Origin: Euptelea pleiosperma
Taxonomy: Eukaryota; Streptophyta; Magnoliopsida; Ranunculales; Eupteleaceae
DNA: 64,000 nt
NCBI GenBank assembly: GCA_035048495.1
Contig: CM068549.1
Span: forward strand, 4,497,059 to 4,561,058
Direction of reading: 5' to 3'
The notes under the pieces were generated by a model. It did not search any database. It was not told where the DNA came from and saw only the letters and a list, made by a program, of their open reading frames with translations. The position numbers were made by a program, and so were the translations under genes. This document shows, piece by piece, positions 13,181-26,987 of this stretch (position 1 is its first letter; every line of letters starts with the position of its first letter).

Positions 13181-14195
13181 AAAAATATCTAATCTTATCC
13201 CACATAATCTTCGAGGTTAAACGATTCGTATCTCGAGGTAGATCTGCCAAGTGGATAGAATCTAAAGCTTTTACGATTCTGATCTTGTTACTACAACTGA
13301 CGAAATGATCTCTTCAGGGACGGTAGTGGTGCACCTGTTGACAATACTCCGACGCTCAAGTCAGTATCTAGTATCTATTCTAGATCGATTACTCAAGCAA
13401 AAAGAGTTATCATAAAAGTCTTGTTAATCTTAGATCGGATGATCAAGATCCTTTTCTCGGCTTTGGACATAATATATAACTCAGAAATGGCGTGAATCAC
13501 CTCCCATGTGTCCACTTCTCATCGGTTAGATCCAATCCAGGAAGAATCTATTAGAGATATACAACTTCTTCCTTTTGGATTTGAACTTCTCTCATTCAGT
13601 TAGATCTGAAACAGCTGACACGACAACTTACGTGGCATATATTTTGAATGAAAGAAAGTAGCGAGAATATAATAATGACCAATCTGCTGCCAAGTGGCAC
13701 TTCTACGTTGTAATGATCCAAGGGTTAACCTCTCGGGTCCTTTAAGAGGTTTTCGGGTCCCCTTCAAGGATTCCAGACCCGCTTTCGGTCACTTTTTCCT
13801 CAATTTCAGGTCAGACCTCATGACCTTGAGATATTCTTGACTATGGGAGTTTCCATGTGGTAGTAGGGTATCACTTCCATAACCATCCAAAAAATTACAT
13901 CTTTTGTGGGTTCCTTTCTAACTTGTATAGCCTTAAACATAGTTGCCAGATTCAACATAGATTCACCGGGTTAGCTTAATCTTGGCATGATCTTGCCAAC
14001 CAAATCCCATCAAAGCCTATCAATTTGTGGAGGAAGGAATGCTCTTCGTATCCTTACGGATGGATCGATGAGAGTTGCTTCCTATAATGAATTATTATCA
14101 AAATTTCTGGTGGGTTGGTTGCCTGTTGGATGTGTCAACATATGTTGTCGGATGCCAACATGTGTCACACATAACTTTAACTAAAATGACTAATA
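13181..14195. other. Unassigned DNA, possibly decayed LTR
   Basis: No gene is supported. This stretch may be the continuation of the E2 LTR, but it does not align well with E1. Repeated CGGGTCC / CGGGTCCCC words occur near 13733-13790. Confidence 0.35.
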
Positions 14196-14430
14196 TGTAA
14201 CACCTCGAGAAATTGCTACCATTGATTGGTTCCTTTAGAATCATATTCTTGAGATCCGAGCCCTAGGTAAGTTGGTAACAATGAATGTAACAAAAAAAGT
14301 TTAAATCAAAATAAAGATTAATCAATAATAAAAATATGCAATAGTGTTTATCAGGTTCTGTGTTAATCAGTGGACCTTAGGAAGTGCCAACACTTTAGAC
14401 ACACCAACTCGGGTTGTTGGTCGGACCCTC
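14196..14430 (+). mobile_element. D2: start of a D-family LTR, truncated
   Basis: It starts TGTAACACCTCGAGAAATTG and parallels the first 150-200 bp of D1 (TGTAAAACCCCGAGAAATTA), sharing the later word GAGATCCGAGCC and a following AAGYTGG. I could not find the GGGCGTGACA end, so only the beginning is recognisable. The right limit is approximate. Confidence 0.55.
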
Positions 14431-16001
14431 TAAATTTCTTTAGGATACAAAAAAAAGAGGATCCACTAAATCAAGATATAAATATCGAATTTCTAGAAAA
14501 ATCGAACCATACCATTGGGTAGATCTCGTTGAAATATTCAATTTCGACTACAAGATTGTAAAACTCAGAGCTTTCTGGCTTGATCGAGCAACTCGTGTCC
14601 CAAAGTGAATCACGTGCATCAATGCCAAGTGCATCGTCATACAGCAGGTTACACCCAATTGTACCATGTGTTACTTGTGGATCATTGATCAAGTAACTTT
14701 TTGTTGCTTGACACATGGTCAAATGTGTGCCACATGTGTGACAGCACATGGATAACACAAAGCATGCCATTTAAAGAATTTATTTATTATATTATACTAA
14801 GGGATGACCCGTGCCAATGGCACCCAACAAAGCGTTTGCAAATAATCCTGGGTGCCTTCGGCACTCAAACCCCCTGCAATGGCAATTAAATTGGAGTTCA
14901 TTTTCTCAAATTGGGTACAGAATAAAAAAAACATCCACATTTGTTGATCAGCATACGACATTCCTTTCTTTTGGGAAAGCTATACCTGTCAATTTTACAG
15001 AGAGTGTAAGATGAGGTATATGCAATCACAGAAAACCCCTTTAAATGGACTCACATTTAAAGAAGTGGACTATGCAAACTCAAGATACACCAATGTACCT
15101 ACATGGGAAATCAAGATAGAATGTGCTTACTTTAAATTCAAAACAAACATAGATGTATAAATGCTAAAATATACCATGTCTTACTAACATTGAATAAGCT
15201 TTGGTAATTAGAGAAAAATGCCCATCTGACTCACTTCTACTAGTGTACCTACATAGGAAATCATGAAAATAAAAAATCTAGTAAAAAAAAAAATGGATGC
15301 ATAATAAGATAAACAAAGCCAATGTTTTCAATTTTAATTGGGCATAATATACACAGAGAAGTCGAGAGACGGGGAAGAGAATGATGTGGTTTGGCAAGGT
15401 AAATGCTTAGGTACAGTAAAAAAGCATTTTATTAGTTTTGTCTTCACAATTTCACACTTAGGTGAGTCTATAAGGTGTTTGTAAGGTGTAAAAATGGTAT
15501 GCTTGCACAACCCACACGAACCTCCAGATTGTTTCCCATGGTTCTCGCAATTCGACTATGTTGTTTCTCATCGTTGCAACAAACTCAATATGCTACATCT
15601 GCCCATCTTGCAAAATTACATGGCTAGAAAATCTAATTTAGCACCAAGTCATCATATTAATTGATAAAGAAAAAAATGATTCATGATGCAATTTAATGTA
15701 ACAAACATCAAGCATCCTAAAATAATTTATATTTTTTGGGTAGGAAAGCCTACTAATAGTTAGTGGATGAGATAGGTTTTGAACCCAGGTCGTGGTATCA
15801 AAGCAATAACACTATATTGAAACCCTCGACATCATCCAGATAAAATACCAATATGTCCTCATGCAATTACCAAAATCATATGCCAAATGCCAAATGCAAA
15901 TCTGACAGAAAGAAGCAAATCGTCCTCACTAATCTGTTCACCAAACTACCAAGACATGCAAAGAAACCACCAAAAATCAGATGGGGTACTCAGATTCAAC
16001 G
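14431..16001. other. Unassigned DNA with a possible Helitron end
   Basis: No coding region is supported. Besides the hairpin pair near 14800-14870 (separate entry) I see only AT-rich sequence with short open frames, such as overlapping frames at 15853-16102 that have no domain. Confidence 0.35.
14797..14840 (-). mobile_element. Possible Helitron 3' terminus
   Basis: Read on the minus strand, GTGCCATTGGCAC forms a short hairpin, followed by GGGTCATCCCTTAGT and an AT-rich flank. Plant Helitrons end with a hairpin followed about 10 nt later by CTRR and insert between A and T. Here the final motif is CTTAG, so it would be decayed. A second hairpin GTGCCTTCGGCAC lies just beyond, at about 14849-14861. 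No 5' TC end and no Rep/Hel coding were seen. Confidence 0.3.
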
Positions 16002-19000
16002 TATCATGCCCCGAATTCGGATACCCAACTATGACCCAAAAATTTGTGGATCGGCCCATACTCAAACTGGAGGTGACCCATGAATGTCCTCTACTAGTCT
16101 AATTAGGTCAATTAGACTACTAAGGTTCATTTGAAAATGCATTAAAGTTAAGTAAAAAAGAGTCAATAAAGATTAAGAAATCCACTTAGAGTCAAACTAT
16201 GTCAAATAACTTAAGGGAATCAAAAGAAAGTTGAATCGGTCAATTGGGGGTTCTAAAGTTAACCGCAGTTCAAGTTGAGGTATTAAAATCAGAAATAAGC
16301 ATATTCATAGCAGAAAGAAAATAATTAAACTAATTAATAAATCAAACTAATTTAATCGTTCAATTAAGTATGAGAAGAAATTAGTTAGAATATACTCTCA
16401 ATCAAAGGCCTGCATGCCCGTGAAAATAAATAATTAATGTTATAAAATAATCAAATACAACTTTTTAAAGTGTGGGATCAACTCTTAAATCCTCGCCGAT
16501 CTCCTTGAGTGCACAGGAGTCTTCCGTATCAAAATCATCCCACGTACCCAGCTCCTCAAAATCTGAAAATAGTATCAGTGTAGCACAGTGAGCCGAGGCC
16601 CAATAATACAACAATGTGCATGGTATGATGTCATACTATACAAGTTTTTAACCAAGGTATGCATCTCAATCATATAATAAAGATGACATGAATATGATGG
16701 TGAATGCAAGTGAGTAAGGGATGCAAATACAACAAGTACCCATAACCATATAGGGTCTTCATCTCCTTCCCGCACTGGGAGTGGTCTCAGTGACCCATCT
16801 ATAGGATATAATAACGTCTGGGGCCTTTCACCCTAGGGTACTGAACCCTGATTAATTGATAAAACCAATATAAACGTATATAATATACTTCAACTCCGTT
16901 CCCTTATGCACCCCTATATGAAATGACATGATGATCATGGTATGCCAACAAGATGGTACTAGGGTTTTAATGGTATAAGCAACACGGGTATTTAACATTT
17001 AAATAAAAATATAAAATGAAAATATGATTATCAAAAGTAATAACATAGGAATGAACTAGAGTTAAACATGAATAACGTGTAATAATTACTAAAGGTCACG
17101 ATCAACGCGGATGAACAATATAAGTGAAAATTGTAAGAGAATCCAACACATCATGGCTGAATCCTATGAGGGATCCATGACACAAGGTCGAACCCTAAAG
17201 AGGGATCCAAAATACATGACTGAACCCTATGAGAGATCCAAGACACATTGGAGGGATCTCTGCATACAAGTCTAAGTCAACCAAGCTAGGGTTTAGTCCA
17301 ACAACAATGACTAAACCCCTTAATAGTCAATAGGTCATGACCGAACCACTAAGGGTTCACAAGGTCATTAATCATCCAAAATCTATAAAATAAGTTTTTT
17401 TTGCAGAAAAATATGTTTATTTGTAAAACTCATAACTAAATAAATATAAATTAAAAAAATACAAACTCAATGGATTTGAAGAATATATTCACTGAGGTTT
17501 ATAGAAAAAATAAGTTCAAAAATATTTATTTCTAAACTCTAAGTCAAAATTCTTAAAGAAGTGGACCACACAAAATCTAAAATTTTGAGTTTTGCAGAAA
17601 AGGTCAGCACCTTAGAACTAAATAAATACATATCCAACAAATACAAAATCAACGGATTGGGAAAATAGATTCACAGAGCTTTCTAAGCAAAATAAGTATA
17701 AAAATACTTAGTTTTAATATATATATGTGTAAATCCTTAATCAATTGGACCGCATAGAATCTGGAATTCTGGATTTTGCAGAAAAGTCCTGTACATTAAA
17801 ATAATCATAACTAAATAAATACAAATCAGAAAATACAAACTCAACGGATATGGAAAATAGATTGATAGAGGTATCTATGAAAAATAATTAGAAAAATATT
17901 TAGATTCAAAATATAGATCAAAATCTTTAATGAAGTGGACCGTAAAGAATCTAGAATTTTAAGTTTTACAGAAAAGTCCAATACCTTAGAAAATCATAAC
18001 TAAACAAGTACTGTAAAACCCCGAGAAATTATAACCATCGGATTGATTCTAAGAATTAAATTCTCGAGATCCGAGCCGTAGGCAAGCTGGAAGTAGTAAA
18101 ATTAATAGAAATGAAAATCTCCTAATAATGATCGGAAGTTACTCAGTAACCTTATCAGACGTTTTTGGGAATTTTAGTGCAAATACGAACCAAAGCGGGA
18201 ATGCATCAGGTATTCTGTGACATGATACAGAGGAAATTTGACTGAACAGACTTCGACATGGGCTATGGCATGTCAAAATTACCCCAAGTACGGTATATCC
18301 AATACTGGCTAAGACCGTCAGTAAAGTTGTACAATTTTTTCTGGCTAATACACGAAATCAAGGTCGGTTTCAGAAAGACTGATAAATGTGTGGATTTCCT
18401 TGGGACTCGTGGCAACCAATTGTTCCAAAATGCAGTAATACATTGGATTTATCAAATCAAATATTTTGGTCAGATATGATCGGTCATTATAGGTTAGTAT
18501 AGCTCAAACCAGGTGTGATCAGTATTCGAAGTAGAATCGGAATCGGAGCATGTCAGCTAGTTGTTGACCAATCTGCTAAGACTCTGGCCGAACGGACATC
18601 ACCACGAGATTCGACATGCCGTTTTACCCTAAGATAGGTATATATAGTATTCGTTGAAACTCTTTAGAAGTTTTAGCAGAAATAGCGGTACATTAACAGA
18701 ATGCGAGAGTCAAACCTAGAATGGAAGCAAAACGGTCTTTTCGGGTGGAACCATTCAGAATTGGGCCAAACAGAGTCCGCCATGAGACCCAGCTCGTTGT
18801 TTCCCCCTTAGGAGACCCGGTCTTGCGACCTTTGCCCGTATAGATCGCGTAGGTGCAAGTTGAGTACATCGGAATAAGACCGTGTGGCACCTTTTAGTGC
18901 GACACCGCTACACCATATCACCCCCCATACAAATTTTGGGTCCAAGTTGCATTTAAAATGAAGGCACGTGGTTAGAAAATCACCACATGTATGACATCAC

Positions 19001-19859
19001 ATGCCATAAATCATTATTACTTTTATATAATATATATATATATATAAAAAAAAAAAATCAAAATCAAAAGAAAAGGGCCAAAGTCGTACAAAATCAAACA
19101 AATGGAAAGAAATTGAAAAAAAAAGAAAAAAACAAAGAAGCTAAAATAAAAATAAAATAAAATAATAAAAGGTTAAAAGTCAAATATATAAGCATGTGAG
19201 TTGGGTGGGATTTGGAGAGGATGGTGAAGACGCTCCACGATGAGATTTTTGCCGCCAAGACCCACACGTAGGTAGGTGGTTTAACTTCCTAATGTTTTCT
19301 TCCTCCAATTGTTTTCTGATTTTAAGTAAATAAATTTAGTTAAAATGTTCATTTTGTGTGAACTTGTACTTCATCTAGGGTAAATTTCTTTCTATTTTTC
19401 TGTTTTGCATAAAAATTTCAGGAATTCGTTGTTCAATCTCATATCTCTTCCGTTATTTTTGTTATTTAAGATTCTTGTTTATTTTGCCTTGCATCTATTA
19501 GAGTCCCAAAACCATGAGATTAGAATCAAAGGATTGATGATAAACAAAAATAATTTGGGCATCTTACTTTTGTTTTGTTGTTGAAACTCTAAAACATATT
19601 TTTCTTCCATGAAAGAAAAAAAAAAAAAAAAAAAAAATTTCGGACTGATTTCATCCCTCTTAACCCCTTTATATAGGATAAATAAAAGCTAAAAGATTTG
19701 AGCTCGTGTTAGGCAAAAATGGTGAAAAGAGAACTTCGAGTTACCGGACTGTTTCAGTGAAGAATCAGTCCGGGATCGTTAACGTTTTAGTACTAAAAAT
19801 CAAAGGGCAGCAAGCCCACTTGTGAATACAAATCTTCAAAATCGTAAAAATGAAAGATT

Positions 19860-20884
19860 GGGAGGTGATTTAGGAAGGCCCCAAACAGTTGAAATTTGGG
19901 TTGTATATCCACCTAGGCTGAGGTCAAACACCCATGCTGTTAGTGGTCACAAATAGTACCCCGACAGCCACACAATCAATAGTTACGTTTAGTGGGCCAA
20001 ATAGTGGGCCCAACATCCATACGGGTGATGGTCTCCACTAGTGTGCTACTTTCCAAGTAACGTTTAAAACCCACCATCATAAATGACCCATGAAAACGGG
20101 CTCTAATCCAACGGTTAGAAATAGCCCAATACAGTTGTTGAACAAAAAGTACGAATCATGCCGTAACTTTAGCATGTAGTTCCACTTAGGATTAGGTTCA
20201 ACATCCATGGTTAAGATCAAGCCATGAAAATGACTTTGATCGAATGTTTAGAGATCATTGATTAGGTTGAAATTTGCATGGGGGTCCACCTTGGGATGGA
20301 TCCCACATATACCCGGTCAATGATCCAAATCCGTGTGCCACCTCAAGAAACTAATGGCAAAATTTCCCATTTAGTTAAAATGGAGTAGGAGCAGCAAGGA
20401 AGAGGGATTTGAGGAGGATTTTGGTAGGTTATGTGGTGATAACAGGGCAGCAAGGACCATGTAAAGTAGGGAGACAAGCTCTCTGTTACTAACCCGTTGG
20501 TGAGTGTGATGGGTTGGGCTTTTCATAAAAGCCCATCAATGTTAAATGGATAGGAAAAAGGACCATATGACCCAAATCCAATGGTTAGAAAATACTAAAT
20601 CAGGCTGACATTTAGTATGTAGACAAAAATCAGTGGGCCCAACATCCATACGGTCAACGATCATAGTTCATGGGTCAAACAACATGTGGTCAATAGTGAT
20701 GGGCCGAACAACATGTGATCAATGGTAATGGGCCAACATCCACCCGGCCAATGGTCCCAAACCATGGGCCACAACAAGAAAGGAAAATATGTTAATAAAA
20801 TAAAACAAGGCACGGGCCTTGTGAAGGGCCCCGTGTGCGCCTAAGTGCAATAATGCATAATTTGGATTGGACCCACAAAAATGG

Positions 20885-20932
<48 letters not shown>

Positions 20933-21420
20933 CAACAACAACAACGCGAGGAAGCCCATGTGGGATCAACACCTACTCGATCAATGGTCTTAGATGGGCC
21001 ACTTCTCCCAAAAGAAAATTCTCAAATCCTACGACTATACATAAACCATGTAAAAGACTCTAATCCAACGGATAGAAATCACCAGTTAGGTTGAATCTAG
21101 TAAGTAGGTCCACTTGGGGATATGTTAAACATTATACGGTTTATAGTCTCTAAGTTTGGGCTACATTGTCAACAATAAAAAATAACCTGATCCAAAGGTT
21201 AGAAAGAACACCAATAAAGTCGGAACTTGTTCTGTAGGACCACTTAGGATCGGACCCAATATCCATATGATTAACGGACACTAATAAATGTACCACATTT
21301 TTCAAATAATGTTTAAAACCCGCAATTACAAACCAATCATGAAAAATGTGTGAATCCAACAATTAGAAAACATAAATCAAGCGGAAACTTGGTATGTAAG
21401 TCACTTAGGGTATGGGCTAA
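19860..21420. repeat. Diverged interspersed repeats inside D1
   Basis: About seven copies of a roughly 100-bp module recur. Each reads approximately TCCAAYGGTTAGAAA, then a GTTGAAATTT-like word, then TGTAGGTCCACTTAGGAT, then CAACATCCATAYGGTCAA. Clear examples start near 20107, 20577, 21062, 21190 and 21355. Spacing is irregular and copies are heavily mutated. Confidence 0.65.
20885..20945. repeat. TAA/CAA microsatellite
   Basis: About sixteen TAA-type triplets are followed directly by about six CAA triplets inside D1. The translated poly-Ile/poly-Thr frame here is an artefact of the repeat. Confidence 0.95.
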
Positions 21421-24400
21421 ACATCCAAATTGGTCACATCGACTTATGTTAACTTTATTGGAGCAAACTACACTTTGAAATTATGCTTTAAACCTACCTT
21501 GGAATGAAATTCCTATTACAAACATTTTTGGCTTCATTTATCAAAATTCTTATTTTATTTTATTTTTAATTCTAAAGGCGAATTTTCGATTTTGACTTTG
21601 TTTTGCTTTGACGAATCACTAAGTTTTGTCATCTCTTGAATTTATTGAGTTTTAATTGATTTTCAATGATTTATCGAACCTTGTTTTGATTGTTATTAAC
21701 TATTTTTAAGGATTTGGATTTTTCATGAACTAATTATACGATAAGTTTTATCAAAAGATGAGTGGATTTTCACTCAATTTTGAGAAAATAGAAAATGATG
21801 GGTGTTACAGATTTTGTGGATTGATTTGGTGTGCCTGATCACTAGTACGTCTGAAGGTGTGGGATGCTTAGGCTACCCCGGATTGTGGAATTGTGGATTT
21901 ATGTTTTGGACATTGTTTGGGTGCCCAAGTGGACCCGTGGGTGCCATTATGGACCCGGTTCTTTCAGTTGATTTCAGATGAGATTTGGACAGATGGATTA
22001 CGAGGTTGGGGCCCCTACTAGCATACACACATGTCAGAGTACTAGGTGATCAAATAAATTAATGAAATAGAAAAAGAAGGTTTTCTGAAAGTTAATAAAG
22101 AAATCTTAAAACAGAAATAAAAGCTTTAGCAAGTTTAGGATTATATATATTATATGTAGCAGGGTGAATTAGAAGGGTCAGTAGATTCTTAGATAGAGGC
22201 GGTACCTATATATTCTCTTGATAGTATGGGATATCATTAGAACTATGGGATATTAGCAGCTATTCAAGAGTCTCGATTCTTCTGAGGAACTCAGTATGAT
22301 GCATTGTTTACGGGTGGATTAGCCGAGGGTTACATTGTACGCCTGATAGACATTTAGACGTGGGGCATGATTGAACTCTGTCCCGACTTTCTTTGGATCC
22401 ATTGAAATTCTGCAGTCGTCAAACGTTTAGCCGACGTGATAATGTAGGCCAACGGCAACCTGAGCCAGAAACGTGGGGTGCAGCGCAGGACCAGTGCCAA
22501 ATGAGTTCGATGGGTGTCAAACGGCAGTTCCCAGGCTAGAAAATCAAGACAGGTGAAGACCGCGCAGCCCGCGTTAAGGGGCTAACGATGGCGTCCCACA
22601 TTGGTGAAACTTGGGATAAGCCTTGACCAGGGCAGGTATACCGGTCGTAGCCTAAGGTGAAATCTCTTTAAATTCTGCATCATCAAAATTATTATCTATA
22701 TGTTATTGTGGTTACATGTTGGTAGATTTGAGTATTCGAGTTACATGATTTGATGCCATATATTCGGATTTTTATTTGCAGTATATTATCATTGTTTTAA
22801 ATACAAGTTCTTGCATTATTGTTTTCCGAATACTGTAATTGTTTGTCAATAGACTATGCATGTTACTGCCTTACGATTTTTATTTTTATGTTTTTATTGG
22901 CTGTTTTTCCCTAGAGATGAAATCATGAGTAGTTTAAACCACATCCCCACTATTGGGCTTTTCCCCAAAAGCTCACCCACCCCCAGACTTTTTGTAGAGA
23001 ACCGAAGAGGGTTTGGCAAACAAAGAGAATGACTAGAGGTTTTCTCAATTAAAGAGACTTGGATATGGTCAGAGAAACGACGTTGGTAGGATTTGCTCCT
23101 ATTAGGTATAGCTTTATTTCTTCTATGAGAATTAACTTTGTTGTTTTGAATTATGGTTTATGTAAAATAGAACCACAACATAATATATGTGTATAATCAT
23201 ACCTCAACTTATACTTTATCTCATGTATATTTTTAGAATCTAGAAAAGAAAAATTTTGTTCTAAAATTTATCATCAAATGATAGGCAACACACTTGAGAC
23301 CTTATTTCCACTGCTTACCACCATTTGGAGTTATCATTATAACTCTGGAGTGTAGCGATTGTATGGATAAGAAGACCATTAGGTGAACCGCTCATACCTC
23401 GAGATCTGTGTTGGATTCGGGGCGTGACAAGTACAAATCCGAAAAATACAAACTCAAAGGCTATCGAAAATAGATTTGCAGAGGTTTCTATGAAAAATAA
23501 TTATAAAAATATTTAAGTCATAAATATACCACAAAAATTATGAAGAACATGGTCATCCATTATGGGTGCCAAAGAAATCATGCCAAACCCGTAATGGAGC
23601 ACAAAACAATGATCAACTTAATAAAAATAAACTAAAACATTTTCAAATTAATTTATAGTGATGATCTACCATTATATATTAAAAAAAAAGTAATAACTTG
23701 AAAAAAAATAAGCATATGATGGATTAAACATACTTACCTTAAAGTTTATTGAACTTTAATGAAAATTGAAAATTTTTTCAAATTTGAAAGTCGTCGGATC
23801 GTCCTCTCCTCGGAGTATGTTCTTCTATTCAGAGTTTTTGTCAATTCTCCATTCTTGCTCGAGTGTGATTGGTGCCCGGATGAAGGTTTAATGGAGATTT
23901 CTTTATTCTTTAATGGAGTTTGGATTTGTGAAAGCTTCCAAAGCTTTAAGGTTTTCATAAATATGTCTATGAAAGAATTAGGGTTTTTATTTTAGTAAAA
24001 TTCGTAACTATCAAAGGGATGACTTTTTTAACCCTCAAAAACTCATTTTAAATTACTTATGGTTTAAAAATGGGCCAAGGCCCATAAATATCAACTAGGT
24101 TTCATTTAAGATTATTATTAAGCTCCAAATGCCTTTAGATTGGCCATACAGGCCCACCCAATAATCATAACACAAATAATCATTCATTAATTCAATTAAA
24201 CTATATTATATAATTTAAAATTTTATACAACAAGGTATTGACATACGTCACACACACAAACATAAATTACATAAAATAATCTAAATACACAAAAATCACA
24301 AAAAGTTCAAAGTCCCAAAAAAATGTCAAGATGATTTCGGAATTAACCCAAAAGTGATTCGCAGGTCCCACACTCCTATTAAATAAATAAAATATAATAA

Positions 24401-25025
24401 AATATTTTTTTTAAATATAAGAATGGTAGGAAAGTTCAAAAATTATGAAAAATTATTTTTGTTAAAATCTCTCGAAATCTTCCGCTAAGATTTTTATGTC
24501 CCAAGAGGTTCTAATTTCTCGGGTAAGTTGGGAATGGTAAAATATGAATATTTTTTGTGTCTCGGGCCTACAAAATAATTTTTTATAAAAGTTCTGGAAT
24601 ATTAGTTGGGGCAAGAAAAATTTCCCTACAAGTTATAGTTCATTATTTTTAGAAGGAATTTAGTACTAAAGAATGAGTTTAAAAAATAGCAAGTTTTTCA
24701 AAGTCGTCAAAATAAAATCAAATTAAACATACATACTCAAGCATGATATTAAACCACAATAATAGAAGTCTGAAAAAGGTTCAAATTTTTTTTCTTAGGT
24801 GAATTTACCGTAATACCTTAGAATGAAAGTTCAGAGTATTACACAACACCTAGAACCACCAAAATTAGATGCAAAGGCCTTATTGATTAAAGTCCAACAG
24901 TGAGAAACACAAATCAAGCTGATGGTTAGAAACCACCAACGATTGAAGGTCCACAACCACCAAGAAACTTGAATAATCCAAGGCATGAGTGATCCAAATC
25001 CAACAACAACAAAAAACAATGCTTA

Positions 25026-25345
25026 AAACTCACCAATTAGGCTGAATTTTGGCCTGCATGTCCTAGAGATGGCCCAAAAATCAGCCTGACAAGTGGTATA
25101 AAATCCAATTGTAAAAATTCACCAATCAGGCTAAATTTTGGTTTGTAGGTCCACCTAAGGATGGGCCAAAAATCAGCCTTAGTGGTGTGCATTGAACCTG
25201 AGTTGGTATGTAGGTCCACCAAGGGATGGGTCAAAAATCAGCCTGATCAATGGTATAAAGCCAACAGTTAAAACTCACCAATCAGGTTGAATTTTGGTCT
25301 ACAGGTCCATCTAGGGATGGCCAAAGATCAGCTTGATTGGTTTCT
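25026..25345. repeat. Four diverged repeats of about 80 bp
   Basis: Successive units share CACCAATCAGGYTGAATTTT, then TAGGTCCAYCTAGGGATGG, then CAAAAATCAGCCTGA. They are degenerate and resemble the module scattered through D1, so this may be a decayed piece of a D-type LTR. Confidence 0.7.
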
Positions 25346-26090
25346 GTTGGATCTGAGTACCCTAAAGTCCGAAGTTTAGAATCTGATTGGTGGTTTCTAG
25401 GTGTTGGATCAGTAGCCCAAAATAATGCTCGAATAACTCAAATCTGATGGTAACATAACCGTGTGGAGTTTAACCATTCCCAAACAATGAAATTATGAAT
25501 TTTTTATGGAAATGTCGCACCCATCTATAGCATATCTCATTCTTAGAACCAAACTATCAACGAATTCAAAAGTTTGAGAAGACCCAAAAAGCAAAAAAGT
25601 CAAGGAAACATAAATGAGAATTTATTCAATTCCAAATTTCATAGCCATTCATATCATAACTCATTGATAGTGTTGATTGATCTAAATCAAATGACTGACA
25701 ATGTTGATTTTAGTGTTGATATAAGAACAAATATCAAGTCCCAACTTTATAACAAATCTGAGAAGAAAACAAATTCAAAAATTGAATCTAGCCAATAATC
25801 AAACAATAAGAAAGAAAATTCAGCAACTAAAAAATCGATCCCAAAAATGAAAACCTTGTACAAGATTTGTTGAATCTCTCGTAAGAAAATCTCCTTCAAA
25901 GATTGATCTAAATCAGATGATTGTAACATTTCAATATAGATTTATTTTCCCTCTAAACCATAAACCAAAGTTTTACTCATCATTCAAAAGAATACAACAG
26001 ATCGAATGGGTGCAAACATTTAATCAGCTCAAACAAATCCCATGACTTAGTCTAGGTTTGTGTAAGTTTCAGACTCATATGGATCAAAAA

Positions 26091-26246
26091 CCATATTTGT
26101 ATAGACAATTTACGTATACATGGCTCAAACACCTAATCATTTGAAAACAAGAAAAAATGTTCGTGCATCCATATTTGTATAGATAATTTACGTATACATG
26201 GCTCACATTCTTAGTAAATGTGATAAATAATGTTCTTGCATCCATA
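26091..26246. repeat. 78-bp tandem duplication
   Basis: Two adjacent 78-bp units (26091-26168 and 26169-26246) both begin CCATATTTGTATAGA and contain TTTACGTATACATGGCTCA. They differ at many positions in the second half. No coding role is visible. Confidence 0.75.
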
Positions 26247-26987
26247 ACCAAAATGGTTTCACCAAAAAATCTAGATGGGTTGGAATGAAAAAACCATAGT
26301 TAACATAGGTACTTTGCTTATTAATAAAGAACCCAAGCAACATACATGTGTAGTAGATCACTTGGCAGAAAATTAAGAGAAATAATTTCAACATACATGT
26401 ACACCATCCAATAAATAAAAACTCTCATTGGTTTCTAATATGAATCAGAAGAGAAGTAGCTAATTGAATCATAAACTTAATTAAAATGTAGGGTAACTTA
26501 AAACGCAAAGTAACTCAAAATCTCATTTTTATTACTTCTCAGATTCAAACAAACACATATACATTCCATCAAAGAGAAAATCAGAAAACAAGATAAAATG
26601 GGAGAAATATCCTACATCAAATGACTCAGTTGTCAAAGGTAATCAATCCACAAACCCAAATATGGAAATTATTTTTTTAGCTTATTTCTCTTAACCTTTC
26701 AAAATGATATTGATCTTTCGAGAATCTTAAATAGAGAGTACGGGTATGGCCCTATTGCTACTGGGCATGGCACCTTCAGGATATTTGTGAGAAATGAAAA
26801 TTTTTTTTGGGGGGGCTCTAATGGGTAATCAGAAAATACCAAACACAAACAAAAAACTAAATTCAACAGGAGATGTAAGAAAAATAAGATTTTTACTTAC
26901 ATCTTCCTCTGTAATTTCACATCTCCGTTGATAACTCGATCAATTGGTGATTAATTAGATAAGATTAAATTCACTTTTCTTTATGTG

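Larger units (their letters stand above)
18012..23429 (+). mobile_element. D1: 5.4-kb LTR-like insertion in B2
   Basis: A single unit runs from TGTAAAACCCCGAGAAATTA to GGATTCGGGGCGTGACA and is flanked by the perfect TSD AGTAC (18007-18011 and 23430-23434). The 5418 bp contain no primer site, polypurine tract or coding domain, and the start motif does not recur inside. I therefore call it an unusually long solo LTR, with a non-autonomous unit as the alternative. It carries diverged repeats (about 19860-21420) and a TAA/CAA microsatellite. The motif GGGCTTTTCCCCAAAAGCTC near 22956 resembles the position of GGGCCTCGGCTCAC in B. Lineage (chromovirus-like) is inferred from the ends only. Confidence 0.8.
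16002..24843 (-). mobile_element. B2: reverse B-family solo LTR split by D1
   Basis: Read on the minus strand it starts TGTAATACTCTGAAC (edge 24843) and ends with the decayed motif GGGGCATGATA (edge 16002). The two parts, 16002-18011 and 23435-24843, sum to 3419 bp, matching the 3403 bp of B1. Flanks CAACG and CAACA are a TSD with one mismatch. It shares with B1 the words GGGCCTCGGCTCAC and CCTAGGGTAC and the same internal diverged repeats. No coding sequence is present. The end motif TGTCACG has become TATCATG, including a CpG to TpG change typical of old methylated DNA. Confidence 0.87.
24844..26987. other. Unassigned DNA between B2 and A3
   Basis: No gene is supported. The first 550 bp hold diverged repeats like those in D1, suggesting a decayed D-family LTR fragment. 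A 78-bp tandem duplication lies at 26091-26246. The rest is AT-rich with short unrelated open frames. Confidence 0.45.

Noticed and set aside
20881..21063. Poly-Ile/poly-Thr frame
   Set aside because: Translation of the TAA/CAA microsatellite.
21797..21830. GGGTGTTACAG as a possible LTR end inside D1
   Set aside because: No matching start motif or TSD partner could be found, so D1 was kept as one unit.
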